From positions 1,178,001 to 1,242,000 of the forward strand of contig JAGMUV010000019.1 in the NCBI GenBank assembly GCA_020744425.1: DNA of 64,000 bases, written 5' to 3'. Origin of the DNA: Dactylonectria macrodidyma. Lineage: Eukaryota; Ascomycota; Sordariomycetes; Hypocreales; Nectriaceae. The notes under the pieces are model-generated. The model saw only the letters and a program-made list of their open reading frames with translations. It was not told where the DNA came from and ran no database searches. Shown one piece after another: positions 23,666-34,972 of this stretch (position 1 is its first letter; each line of letters begins with the position of its first letter). Made by a program: the position numbers and the translations under genes.

Positions 23666-24570
23666 GCAAGAGAGAGAGAGAGAGAGAGAGCAGAAGATAA
23701 AAAAGAGAAAACGACAGAAAGGCAAAAAAACAAGGGGATAGCTGCCAGTTGGAAGCTTGGGTTTATGAAGCTGGCACATGCAGCGTTAGACGGAGTTTAG
23801 GGGGGAGGGCCTGATTGAGAAATCAGTGTACAGTAACGGGATCATGACGGATGAATCGCATAGGACTAGCGAGCCGACAGAAATTCAACTCGAAATCAAT
23901 TTGCATGTGTTTATGCTGGGACGGGTAGCTAGTTGGGCAGATGGAGGCCATGTTGATGCTTGCTCTGGGGTTTTGTAGCAAACCTCGGCAACAAAGGGTT
24001 CCTCATAGACAACCTTATGAGATTGATGGCTAATTAGGTAAACTAACCGTCTACTTCGAAGCGTATATTCTGCAACCCGTCTGAGCTGCCATCTCTAACC
24101 CTGCTGAACCATCAATTTCATCGACATATATAAACGAGGCTGTCCCCTCCTATCGACCATCCTCAACTCGCAATCAACCCCGCATCATTCATTCACAGGG
24201 CCGTAGCAACCCCCCGTCTAAGCCGTTGCACATCCGCATCCCTGCTGGCATAACGCCGGTTAAGCCACTACGAGCATCCGGTTTTCTAGATAATCTGCCA
24301 TCCTTCACTCCTTACCCCCGCAATTGGAAAGGGTCTTGTGGTGCCCCACGTGGAATCTTCCAGCCTGAAAAAAAAAGGGTCGACTGCGAACTGGCCAGCG
24401 GTCTGTGTTTTTTTTTTGGGCTGGCCCGTGCCTGATTTGTTCCAACCGCGGGGCTGTTCTCGTCTTGTCTTTCTGTCTTCCCGAGCAATATCCCACATCC
24501 TTCCTCTAAACCCCACTTCCCTCCAACGTCGCCTGTATCTCTACGCTACCCGTCGAGGTTCTTGTTCGTC
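23666..24570. other. Intergenic region between the RING-CH and Sgt2-like genes
   Basis: A 0.9-kb stretch holding the 3' UTR of the RING-CH gene and the promoter of the Sgt2-like gene. A TATATAAA word at 24126-24133 may be a promoter element, but it lies about 440 bp before the ATG. No other gene is seen. Confidence 0.5.
23669..23690 (+). repeat. GA dinucleotide microsatellite
   Basis: An AG repeat of about 11 units lies immediately after the stop codon of the RING-CH gene, in its presumed 3' UTR. Confidence 0.85.
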
Positions 24571-25848
24571 ATGGTGAGTGTGTCTTTGTTTATATAACTA
24601 ACAACCAACTGTTTCTTTGAAGCCTCTATTCTATACACATGTCTTGCAATACTTCGAACACATGGCTAACTGGCTCTCCTCCCCGCAGGTGTCCTCCCAA
24701 TCCTCCAAGCAGCGCCTCGCGCTCGCCATCTGCGACTTCCTGGCGTCCTCGTCGACCGACGGCACGCTGACGGCCGACGACAAGGACTCCATCGACGTCG
24801 CCATCAACTGCATCGCCGAGTCCTTCAAAGTCGACCCCGCCGACAAGCCCGCCGTCCAGGCCGCCCTCGGCTCCCAGAACCTGCTGCAGATCTACTCTGT
24901 CTACGAGAAGCTCAAGGCGTCCCCCGGGTCGTCAGCCCCTGCTCCTGACGCACCCGCCGCCGACAAGGTCGTCTCCGAGCAGGACAAGAAGCAGTCCGAG
25001 GCCCTCAAGAGCAAGGGCAACGCCGCCATGGCCCAGAAGGACTACGCCGCCGCCATCGACCTGTACACCCAGGCCCTCGCTCTCAACCCCCTCAACGCCG
25101 TCTTCCTCTCCAACCGAGCCGCCGCCCACTCCGCCGCAAAGGACCACGCCTCGGCTAAGACGGACGCCGAAGCCGCTGTTGCCATCGACCCAGCCTACAC
25201 CAAGGCCTGGTCCCGCCTCGGCCTGGCCCGCTTCGCCCTCGGCGACGCTCGCGGTGCCATGGACGCCTACTCCCAAGGCATCGAGCACGAGGGCCACGGC
25301 GGTTCCGACGCTATGAAGAAGGGCTTTGAGACTGCCAAGCGCCGCGTCGAAGAGATGGGCCTTGACGAGGACGCCCTCCCCCGCTCCTCCCCCGGCCTCA
25401 ACGTCGGTGGCGGTGCCGGCGCCAACCCCGGAGCCATGCCCGACTTCGGCAGCCTGGCCTCCATGCTCGGCGGCCAGGGCGGCGCCGGTGGCGGTGGTGG
25501 TATGCCCGACCTCGGCGCCATCATGAACAACCCCATGTTCGCTAGCATGGCTCAAAACCTTATGAGCAACCCCGACATGATGAACAACCTCATGAGCAAC
25601 CCGCGACTCCGCGAGATGGCCGACAACTTCACCAGCGGCGGCGGCATGCCCGACCTTAACAGCCTCATGGCTGACCCCAACATTGCCGATATGTAAGTCC
25701 ACTTCCACGCTGACACCAATATCGTTTCTGCCTCACCGCACCTCGCTCACACTCTCCTCACAGGGCTCGAAACATGATGGGAGGTGCTCCTGGCGGCCCC
25801 GGTGCGCCCCCCGGTGGTGCTGGCGGCGCTGGCGGTGCTGGAAACTAG
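24571..25848 (+). CDS. SGT2: Sgt2-like small glutamine-rich TPR co-chaperone
   Basis: Three exons, 24571-24573, 24689-25692 and 25764-25848, encode 363 residues. Exon 1 is the ATG alone, followed by GTGAGT; the 115-nt intron ends with GCTAAC and CCGCAG, and exon 2 begins VSSQSSKQR, the expected N-terminus. Residues 1-75 match the SGTA/Sgt2 homodimerisation domain. Residues 105-206 form three TPR repeats with a complete carboxylate clamp (K108, N112, N143, K173, R177) for Hsp70/Hsp90 tails. The C-terminal part is Gly/Met/Asn-rich with NPMFASMAQNLMSNP-type repeats that bind hydrophobic substrate segments. In yeast, Sgt2 hands tail-anchored proteins to the GET pathway in the cytosol. Intron 2 (71 nt, GTAAGT donor) precedes a short Gly/Pro tail. 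Strong C-ending codon bias suggests high expression. A frame-consistent ATG inside intron 1 at 24663 is a less likely start. Confidence 0.93.
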
Positions 25849-26306
25849 AGGCAGCAGATGGGTAGGACTGTATAGACAACATCACTACTACACTTCGGCG
25901 ATTGGATCCAGGAGGCAACGCGACACGACCTAAGTATAATTGGGACAGCGCAGTAGCCGCGCATATCCCGCGATTCTTTTAATAGAAACTGCAAAAGCTC
26001 AACATGATTCCCCCCACCTTCAGCTCCATCCGCCCAGGCCCGGCGACCTAATAGTTGGTGTATAGCTCTAGTAACCGTCCCCCCCTACGATTGCATCCCA
26101 TCCATGCACCCCATTTTATCTAGCCATGACATGAAGTAATAACAAACCCCCGAGACACCATTACTAGTTTTCATTGTGTAGGAATATGTTGATCCCCCTC
26201 TGGTTATAATCCCTCATCCATCATCCATCACATGTGCTCCTCCTGGCTGCTCCCAGTCGGCGAGCATCTACGTCGTATCTGCCGTTGCCTCAAAATAGTC
26301 CCATAC
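25849..26306. other. Convergent 3' flanks of the Sgt2-like and ABC transporter genes
   Basis: The two genes converge here. No further gene is seen. Confidence 0.5.
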
Positions 26307-29300
26307 TCAAGTTGAAGTGATACGTGTGGCGCCGCCTCGATTGTGCCCCTGACCACGTCGCCCACGAGACCAAGATCCTCTTCCACGCTTGTTGCCCCGA
26401 CTCGTGCGGCGCAGGTTTGCTTTCATCGGTCCAGTGCTGCTGCCAGGGGGCTCATTCTCATCGTCCGGGGTCTTCCCCTTGCCTTCATCGCCAACCCTGG
26501 CCTCTAGCTCGTCTGTAACATTGCTAGTGTTCTTCGGGTTGACCAAGAGGCATGTCGCACTGGGGATTTGGAGAACAGGCTGGTTCTTCCGACCACGGAC
26601 CACCTCATTTGGGGGCGAAGGGGCCGAGATAGAACCCATATCACTTGGGTTGTCACTGATCACTGAGGAAACTGGTTGCAAATGAGCAGAAATCTGGCGA
26701 AGCTCGTTGAGTCTGGGTATGTGAGAGCGGACTTTCATCGGAGGAGCTGAGACATGTCGATGAGTCTGGACAAGGTTAGGACGAGATCAGGTGAGCACAG
26801 ATTAGGCTTATCTACCAGAATCGTTGGCTCTTCCAAGACGGCTGGTAGAGCGACTCCTTCAACGTCGGTCTCCTCTGTGTCATGAGATGGCTCGCTCTTC
26901 GACTGGACCCGCCTAGAATAACAAGGGTGCTTCAACTCGACAGCGGTTAGCTCAGCGACACCATCTTCCGACTCTCTGGCCTTCGGCGGCTCCTAGACGC
27001 CATTTGGCTCGTCTTTGACTATCAGTAATGGTCTCGATATGCGTCCCGTGTTGGTGCACATACCGTTCGCCGCCTTGTTCCCCCCGCTCACCCTATCACG
27101 ATTCCGGCGGGTTCTCATCAGAGCACGATCGACCGCAGCCGTAAAAGCCTTTTGTCTCTCCTGTTTCGTTAGACTCGTCACCACCGATTTTGTATTACTT
27201 TGTTCGTTGCTGGCTTGGGCAGAAGTGGCAGGGCAAATGTCCATCTGCTGTCGTACTCCTTTATCCTCGTCTTGAGCGGCAACCTCGTCGGACCATCTTT
27301 GACTTGTTTGTGCAGTGATGATGGCTGTGGCTATTCGTTTGGGAACCGACTCCTCTGAGCCCGTCGAAAACTCCGTGCTTGGCTCCGGTTTAGCCTTGAT
27401 CGGCGAACGCGGCGTGAATGTTGGGGCTACGGGATTCAAACGGGATCCCTGCAACCAGAGGTTAGAATCGCCAAAGACTAGTTTTCTTTGGCAGAGTCTA
27501 CCTCTTGGGTGCACTTTGGCGTGGACGTCGCAACTTCCTCGGCTCGATTCGACGATCCCCCCTCTTCCTTGGCGACTGATGTCGGTTTCACCTTGGAAAG
27601 CTCGGTTATGGTCTGCTCCGAGGATAAGTCATTAACAAATCCTGCTTGGCCAGCCGATCCTTCCACAGCCTTGTCGTTATCGTCATTCGGCCGAATGAAC
27701 ACCTGCTTCGACCACAAATCGGCGTATCTCCCCCCCGAAACGATGAGCTCGTTGTGGTTGCCTTGTTCAAGGATCTCGCCATTCTCCACCACAATAATTC
27801 GATCCGCATTCATGATTGTTGAAAGTCGATGACTGTTATGTAAGCTTCTGGATTCATAGACGTCTGGCATGGGCACTCACGCAACGATGAATGTGGTCCG
27901 TCCCTGGCACAATCTCTTAAATGACACCTGGATCTGCTGCTCAGTGTCTGTATCAACTGAGCTAGTGGCCTCGTCGAGTAAGACAATGTCGGGTTTCTTG
28001 AGCATTGCTCGAGCAATCGCGATGCGCTGCAGTTCTCCGCCAGACAGTTTCCTGTGTGCGTTAGTGTGGAATTCTCCAAAGCATGGCGGCGCGAGCACTC
28101 ACACTCCACGTTCTCCGACTCGAGTCTTGTAACCTAGTTGGCATTAGCGCACAGTTCACCAAGAATCACTCAGGGACCTCACCATGGGTAAAGCCTTTGA
28201 TCTTATCATGGATACAGGCGGCTTTACAGGCATCAAATACTTCCTCATCGCTCGCGGTAATCCTGCCATATCGCACATTGTTCATGATGGTGTCATCGAA
28301 CAGGATCGGGTTCTGGGGAACGACTCCAATTCGGTCTCGTAGACTGGTCAAATTTAGCGGCAGCCAGAGTGAGTTGTTCAAACGAGTATCGCATACCTGA
28401 AAAGGTCGACGTCACGAATGTCCTGTCCATCGATACGGATGGACCCATCGGCAACGTCGTAGAAGCGGTCCAAGAGCTTTATGAGGGTTGACTTTCCAGC
28501 ACCGGTTGCGCCGACAAAGGCAACTGTCTGTCCAGCGGGAACATGGAAGCTAACATTCTTGATGATGCCCTTTTGCTTATCATAGCTGAAGTTGACCTTA
28601 TCAAACTCCACTTCGCCGGCGACAAATTTGAGTGGCCGTGCACCCTTCTGGTTTTCAACTGATGGTTTGGTGCGCATGATGTCCAACAGTCGTTCAGCAT
28701 CAATGAAATCGTCGCTGATGTTCTTACCCAGCTTCGCGAAGAATTGGAGCGGTGAAGTCAATTGAGCCCAGTACATCAATAGCATCGCAAATTGACCAGC
28801 TGTGGCATACCCAGCCCGGATACGGTAGACGGCTAGGAATGCGCTGGCAAGGAGACCTGATGTGAGGATGAGGGTCTGGAAGCCGATCGAGATGTACCAT
28901 CCCATGACGTATTGTTGCTCTCTAAGCCAGCGGTTTGTGACGGCATTGGCGTGTCGGTTATCTTCGTAGCCGATCTGATTGAATGCACTGACAGTCTGCC
29001 ATCCGAGGAAACCAGATTGCCGGACGTAGTGCTCCTCATATAGGGCATTGACACGGTTTCGACTGGCAGCCTTGGAATTTGCCACGAGGCGAGTGGCAAT
29101 AAGAAGGAAAAAGATGCCGGTTGCGACGGTAATCAATCCTTCGTAGGGCCCAAACGTGATGGAGAGGTAGATAACAGCTACGCCCATGTCGATGAGCATC
29201 GGAACAGCGTACAAAAGGACGTTCTCAATGACGTTTGAGACGGCACTTCCTCCATAAATAGCCATCATCATGTCTGATGAGCTCTTGGAGTCATGGAAGT

Positions 29301-30532
29301 CGGCAGAGAGATGCATCATGTGGGAATACGCGGCTCGCGTGAGTGCATCATGTGAGTAGTACTTGACCGGAACCCACAGCCACTGGCGGACAAGCTCAAT
29401 ACCTGACTCGGAGGCTGCTAAGCGGAGGGTGGCAAAAATAATGACAGCGATCCAGGGGTTGCTGGTGTTGTCACCGCTCAAGCTGTCCATGATTATACCG
29501 GTCTGGCGGGGGATAAGCAAGTGAAGGGCGTTTGATCCCAAGAGGCAGACGCAAACTGCGGCAGCGCGAAGTTGAAGACCGATGTTCCCAACAGGCCAGA
29601 CGTATGGAAAGAGAATCTAAATGTTTGTGTTAGCGACAGGTCTGGCAAAATATCTAAGCGCTGGACGTAAGGACAACCGGTGGCTGTGATTGGACTGGCC
29701 AGTCCACACGCACGAGAATGTCATTTGTAAAGCAGCATGCATGAAATCGTACCTTAAACCCCTTGGCATATTCGATCCAGTTTCCACCCTCCTCGAGTCG
29801 CTTCTTCATGGCCTCCTTCGCCTCCCTCTCGCGACGCTCCCAGTTGTATTCTGGGGTTTCTTCGGAGGATTCCTCTTCGGCCTGGAGGGTCGACCCGTAT
29901 CCAGACTCCTGACTATGTTGAGACTGGCCGGCCGAGCTTCCAGGGCAGTTGGTCGTATCTTTGGGCAATAGGGCTTGTCGCTCCTCGTCCGTCCCCGCAT
30001 TGCCTGTAGTGGCGAAAGAAAAGAGTCCGGAGAGTATGAGGAGGATCAAGCAACGGGTAGAAACCAAGGCCACGTCAATGATGTCGAAGGAATGAAACGC
30101 GACGAATGCATCGCCTACTGCAGACAGGGAAATGATGATGATTTCGAAGACAAATGCGAGAAGCCAAGATCCCACATAGGGGTACGAGGCCGCGTTTTCC
30201 TCCTCGGTGTATTGGCTGATCAGGATGCCGAACACCAGAATGCACGACAGGTGGCCGATGATGATGTGATCTTGCGTTGGCCACGTTCGCGAAAGAAATG
30301 CTTGTGTGCCGATGACGCCCAGCTGGGCAGCAAACGTCAAGATGAAGAGGGCAGAAAGTACCCATACTGTTCTCTGGCTAGGGCGGGTTTTCTTGCACTC
30401 GACAGCCTTCTTGGCAGTGTGGATGTTGCAGGCCGAGATCAAGCAGGCAACAGAGAAATAGACGAGGATGACCGCAGGGTAAACATAGTGCAGGGCCACC
30501 AATGTGGCCTGAAGTGACGACGCCATCAGCAT
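26307..30532 (-). CDS. HMT1: Hmt1/ABCB6-type half ABC transporter (heavy-metal tolerance family)
   Basis: Exons: 30532-29753, 29616-28397, 28343-28183, 28133-28103, 28051-27881, 27832-27502, then 27448 onwards. The introns are 136, 53, 49, 51, 48 and 53 nt. An N-terminal multi-span region (about residues 5-190) precedes a six-span ABC domain (about 270-560). The nucleotide-binding domain has Walker [10 protein letters not shown] (629-637), signature LSGGE (733-737), Walker B with D757 and E758, and His789 in the H-loop. This is the layout of vacuolar Hmt1, which moves phytochelatin or glutathione-metal complexes and gives cadmium tolerance. The seventh exon meets an in-frame TAG at 26993-26995 (1049 residues), yet the same frame stays open past it, then splices cleanly (26815-26766) into 153 more codons ending in an Arg/Gly-rich tail at 26307. 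A GTATGT donor at 27063 could remove the TAG. The start could also be the ATG at 30526. Confidence 0.85.
26974..27063 (-). other. Candidate optional intron removing an in-frame TAG of the ABC transporter
   Basis: A consensus GTATGT donor at 27063 and an AG at 26975-26974 define a 90-nt frame-preserving segment containing the TAG. An ACTGAT branch-like word lies near its middle, about 46 nt from the acceptor, which is farther than usual, and no pyrimidine tract is seen. The segment is therefore a weak intron candidate. The alternatives are a true stop, a recent nonsense mutation or a base error. Confidence 0.35.
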
Positions 30533-33500
30533 GGCGAAAGGCCGAGAGTTGACGCAATGGACCAAAACAACCTGCTTCGAAGGGACGGAAGTCCGAGGAG
30601 GCAACACGATATTGGAGAAAATGTCGAGCTCCTAAGATGCCAACTCAGTATTGGCTTTGTGAGAGGACGGGGACTGCGATATGGTAGGTAGTCTTTGTAG
30701 GAACGGACGACGACGGAGAAAGTTGGAGTATGTTGGAGGAGGAAGTTGTCAAACGGAAGGAAGGCGGGCGGGAGAGAAGAAAAGGCTTCAGTCCTTGATG
30801 CCGCACCGTGATTATTTGCCAGTAGCTGCTGCCACACACGCTTCGGAGGAATTGGAATGCGGGAACGGTAGTGAATCGCTTCTTCTCCAAAGAAAAACGG
30901 TCCAGTTCCAAACTGGAAATCACGACAGGGTGTGGTGAAACGTGAGAGAGAACGCGAGAGAGCACTTGACAGAGAACGGAGGGGCTATGCCTTCCGTTAT
31001 CAGCCTTTGCGGCTGCCCTTGCCTGTCAGATGCTGGTTGTGCGCCTGGGTTGGTTCCTGCCTCACCGCCTGAGGATGTCGTTTCTCGTTTGTCAACCGGA
31101 AGGCGGCAGACGAGGCCGTACAAGATTCCTGCTCGCCCACAGCGGTAGCTTAGTGAAGAAACAAATTGCAAATTTCCTTTGTAGCGCCCGCTCAATTCGG
31201 ATTGCTCGGGGCTCCTTCTTGGACAGGAAAGAAGAGTTTGTTGATTTGATGGCGTCAATCACGACCTGCTGGTGATGCCGATTGACTGCGTACTCGGTGG
31301 TCGCTTGAGATGCTGGCTCCCGTGGAGGCGCCGTTGAACAACACAGTTCTGCACGGTTCCTTCTTTTGTCCACTTCCGCTTTTTCTTCCCAACGAGACGC
31401 GATTGCACCAAGTCAACGTGTGAACGGGAGCTGGCAGCAAAGACTCGTGACCGTCAATAATGTTCGTCACCGATGTCCAAGGGTCAAAGAAGCGTCTGAG
31501 GCAGCAACACCTTGCCTCCTGATAACCAATGAGGCTCGATTCCCGCTTCAAACCGAGATTGTGGTGTGTCGATTATTCCCGTGACGTTCGGTGGCAGTGG
31601 TGCTGACACGAGTCAGACTTTCGTTCGTGCTTTGAGTAAGTCTGCAGTGTCAATTGCCCTTTGAAAACACCACCGGCATCAATTGACCGTCGTCGAGATG
31701 CTGACGACAATGAGGAAAAATCAGCTGGGGCAGGATTGTCCAGCTTGAAATATGTATGAGCTTGGTCTGGACTCAACAGAAGAAGGTTCGGCCGCTGAGC
31801 CATGAGCCGTGGGTGACACTGCTCAAATCTAAGACAAGGGTGCTGTTTGGCGAAGCCATACCCACCTGAGCTTGGTGGCAGGCTGAGGTCCGAGTCAGAA
31901 GGCTGATTGGTTTGCACGGGTCACCCAAGGCCTTGGGATCATGTCCCTGGAACCCCTGGCCGAATCTTGCCGCCAGAGTCTAGAGGCCCCATCAACCCGC
32001 TGGTGGGGTGGGATCCCCTACGCCAGGCTGCAGGCAACCCGGCCATGGACCCGTGGTAGCTTGGATGCAAGAGAAAGAAAAAAATCCCGTCTTCCAGCGC
32101 AAACGTCAACCCTCTTGACCGGTCCGTCTGCGTTGTTGGATCGACCGACGAAGAGCAGCACGTTGCGTGTCCCACTGTCCGCATCTGGATCCGCCAACGT
32201 TGACCAAGTGGATGATGGCGGGCCTGATCAGTTGATCATCGCCACTCTGGACAACATGACTTGGCTCCCAACCACGTTCCTTTGGCCGGAAGCATGCCAC
32301 TCAAGTGATGTGTCAGCCGTGTCGTACAAAGCCAGGGTTAGACCGCGCAAGGGGCTGGAGTCTGTCTGGAAAAAGCAATGCCACGAAAAAAAAGCAATGG
32401 ATTTGTCTCCCGGCCCAGATTGACAGCTGACCAGGGATGGAGCTGAGAGGCGCCGGAAACGAGGGAGCGCTTGCAAACAGAACCACTTGCTCAACGTTCT
32501 GGAACACGACACGACGCCCTCAATTGCATGAATTGAGTGACGTGGGCATTCCCAATTCACCATCCAATTGCCGTGCGCATGCTCTAGGTCGGCCCTGCCG
32601 CAATCTAATCGGTTACCAGAGACCGTTAAAGAGCCGTTTCGATAGCGTCGGGCTGCTCCCGTGTCCACGCGACCGAAATCCTGCAAGCCCAACGCGTCTA
32701 GACAGCATAAGACCCATCGAAGCTTGCTCCCGCTTGCATTCACCGACTTTCGCAGCCGGACCTGTCATTTATGGACTAAGACAACAGAGAGCGGTGAATA
32801 CCGGCATCCGCCGTCAGCTTCAAAAGCCACAGTCGTGATTATCGTCATGCCGGCCGGGTGAAATCTCCTTGCAGCACAAGAGTCCACAGCAGGGGGTAGC
32901 GGGATCTCGTTTCACCCCCACACTCCCACGATCTGCAACCCACGGAACGGTCCACCCGTTCACCTCCAGGAATATGGCTATGGCCACCCATTCGCTCTTC
33001 AACGCAACCGTTGGGAATGGAGAGCCCAACCTCTGAGGTCTGCTCAACTGTTCACAGTGAGGCGTTACATCCGACAGTGGCCATGGTTTATCCACCTCTT
33101 TGATCTCGAGACTTTTCATCGGCCAAGGAAACACCTGCCGATTTCCAGTGCCTTACTTGGGAGAATGTCCGATCTTCAACGAACCACCTTCAAAGCCAAA
33201 CCTGACGTGTGGCTCCTTGAAGTGGGTCATTAACTTATACGCTCGACACCTCGACACACTCAAATTGAACCTTGGTTAAGTAGCACAACCCCTGGGCAGT
33301 GTTTACTGCAAATATCTTCTCCTAGGGAGTTTTGTCCAACCTCCCTCGAATGATACTACGGTCAGTTTCTCCAAAAAATAAAAAATAAAAAAAATACACA
33401 ACTAGGCGCCACCTTGCGGATTCGTGTCCTAGGAATTGGAAGCGCTAACCTGTATATAAGGGTTGGCAATAAGAGAGGTTATTCGCTAACCTCCAATACC

Positions 33501-33574
33501 AAGCGTGGCTCATTCTCCGGTCACCTCGCTACTCTGACGGCTTAACTACGCTGAAGCATTTTTCAAGACTTAAT
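30533..33574. other. 3-kb gene-poor stretch upstream of the ABC transporter
   Basis: No supported protein gene is seen up to the small candidate at 33575. The right side of the ABC transporter start should contain its promoter. Open frames such as the minus-strand one at 32228-32743 have no motifs or codon bias. A TATATAAG word lies at 33453-33460. Confidence 0.5.
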
Positions 33575-33716
33575 ATGAGGTGAGTTGGTGGCGTGTGTGC
33601 CCTTCGGTTCTACTCTTGGGAAATGCAGCGTGAATGCGGATGTACCAGGTGGCTACAAAATGGTCAAAAGACATTGTGGAATGCGAAAAGGAAATATTGT
33701 CTCGATTATGATCTAG
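33575..33716 (+). CDS. Candidate tiny two-exon gene (30 residues)
   Basis: An ATG at 33575 is followed after two bases by a GTGAGT donor. A 49-nt candidate intron ends in GCAG at 33628, and the second exon runs to TAG at 33714-33716. The intron length matches the 48-60 nt introns common in this window. A TATATAAG box lies about 120 bp before the ATG. The peptide opens MSVNADVPGGYK, loosely recalling the opening of Con-6-like conidiation proteins, but the conserved downstream motif of that family is absent. It may be a degenerate gene, a short uORF-like peptide or chance. I cannot assign a function. Confidence 0.2.
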
Positions 33717-33811
33717 GTCAAGCAAGTCATCCCAAAGATACCATCAACTTTTTTTTCACTTCGCTCCTGTCTCCCGTCGTGGAACACTAACATGGCAGTA
33801 GTAGACCGACT

Positions 33812-34972
33812 TCACTGCAAGCCCCATGGCGAGTCCCAAACCATTCCAGCTACAGGCTGGGCTGGGCTGCCGAGGCTAATAAAAAGCCCCTGGTCGCATC
33901 CGGATAGAGAAGAAAGATTCGGATTGGATTGGGTTGACACTGGTGGCTCTTTTTGGAACGGTTCCAACACCATGTCAAACATGTCATCTCTGACCTCCGA
34001 TGACCTTGAGCCCTGCTGGAAGGGGTCGGTCCATGTTGGCGCAGCAACTTCGGTGTCAGGCGTTTGTACGCTGAAAGAATCTGTGGCACTTGTTCCACTG
34101 GCGATTGAGCCCCGATGACACGCAGGAGTGTGTCCGTCAGGAAGTAGCAAGCCCGATGAGCTATTCATGAGACCATCAACAGACTTCCTTGCCTCATTGG
34201 CAATGTACTTCTGTATGAGAACGCAGTTGCAATCGGTGTGCTGCAAGAGCTGGGTCTTCAAGTGATAGATTTCAGCTGTGAGTTGGTCGAAGCAGGTCGA
34301 AAGGTATCGGTTCTGATCTTCCATGGCCTGTTCTTGGGAGGCAAGTGCTGAGGCTTCATCCCGTTTTCGCAGACGACATTTGGTGGCAGCGACTCTGTTG
34401 CGCTCAAGGATGCGCTTTCGCCGGGGGTCTTTGGGTGTCTCTTCTTCTTCATCGGTCTCCTCCTTTCGGCTGCGGCGTGCCCTGGTTGGTTCCGCAGGTT
34501 CAACTTTGGGTTTCCGACCTCGTTTCCTTGGTTTCGGTGCTTCGGACGCGGGTCCAGGGGGGCTAGCTTCGGACAAGCTGGATGTTGCTTGTGACTTCCG
34601 TCTGTTTCTACTTCGGACGACCGGTTTCTGTTCGTGTTCTACTGTCGGCAATACTGTTCGGGGGGGTTCATGGGCATCAGGCATCTTTGGCGCCATGATG
34701 TATTGAGGTGCAGGCGGTGGGAAGCCAACGCCGACCTCTGTCTGGAATAAGGAGGCACCGAGTGCTTCGTCGAAGAACGAAGCATCGGCAACCTGGTTCA
34801 TCGCCTGATGATACACCATGGCGTCTCGAGATGTGTGGGCGGATATGCCCATGCGGTAGGGTGGAGGGGTGGCCAGACATCCGCCGGTTGGAGTCGACTG
34901 GATCCCATCGAAATATTGGCCAAATGGAAAATCTCCTGCTCTTGGAGGCCAGGCGTGTACAAAAGCTGCCAT
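33812..34972 (-). CDS. ATF/CREB-type bZIP transcription factor
   Basis: A single exon encodes 386 residues. The basic region (183-206) contains N192-x7-R200 in ERNRVAATKCR, followed by a leucine-zipper heptad series to about 245. The zipper ends in LKTQLLQHTDC, the L-L-x-H-x-x-C ending typical of the ATF/CREB branch (Atf1-like). Just before the basic region, KPRKRGRKPK (147-156) is AT-hook-like and very basic. The N-terminal 100 residues are Pro/aromatic-rich and the C-terminal 120 are Ser/Thr-rich with SP and TP sites. It is a nuclear regulator, probably of stress or secondary metabolism as for relatives; the targets are not deducible. The start is the first ATG of the frame. Its upstream flank (right side) is a 12-kb gene-poor interval shared with the divergent inositol oxygenase gene. 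Confidence 0.93.
   Translation of the reverse strand: MAAFVHAWPPRAGDFPFGQYFDGIQSTPTGGCLATPPPYRMGISAHTSRDAMVYHQAMNQVADASFFDEALGASLFQTEVGVGFPPPAPQYIMAPKMPDAHEPPRTVLPTVEHEQKPVVRSRNRRKSQATSSLSEASPPGPASEAPKPRKRGRKPKVEPAEPTRARRSRKEETDEEEETPKDPRRKRILERNRVAATKCRLRKRDEASALASQEQAMEDQNRYLSTCFDQLTAEIYHLKTQLLQHTDCNCVLIQKYIANEARKSVDGLMNSSSGLLLPDGHTPACHRGSIASGTSATDSFSVQTPDTEVAAPTWTDPFQQGSRSSEVRDDMFDMVLEPFQKEPPVSTQSNPNLSSLSGCDQGLFISLGSPAQPVAGMVWDSPWGLQ

Noticed and set aside
24932..25708. 258-residue open frame antisense to the Sgt2-like gene
   Set aside because: Same codon-bias shadow; low complexity Val/Gly/His composition.
32228..32743. 171-residue minus-strand open frame
   Set aside because: No motif and composition like surrounding non-coding DNA.
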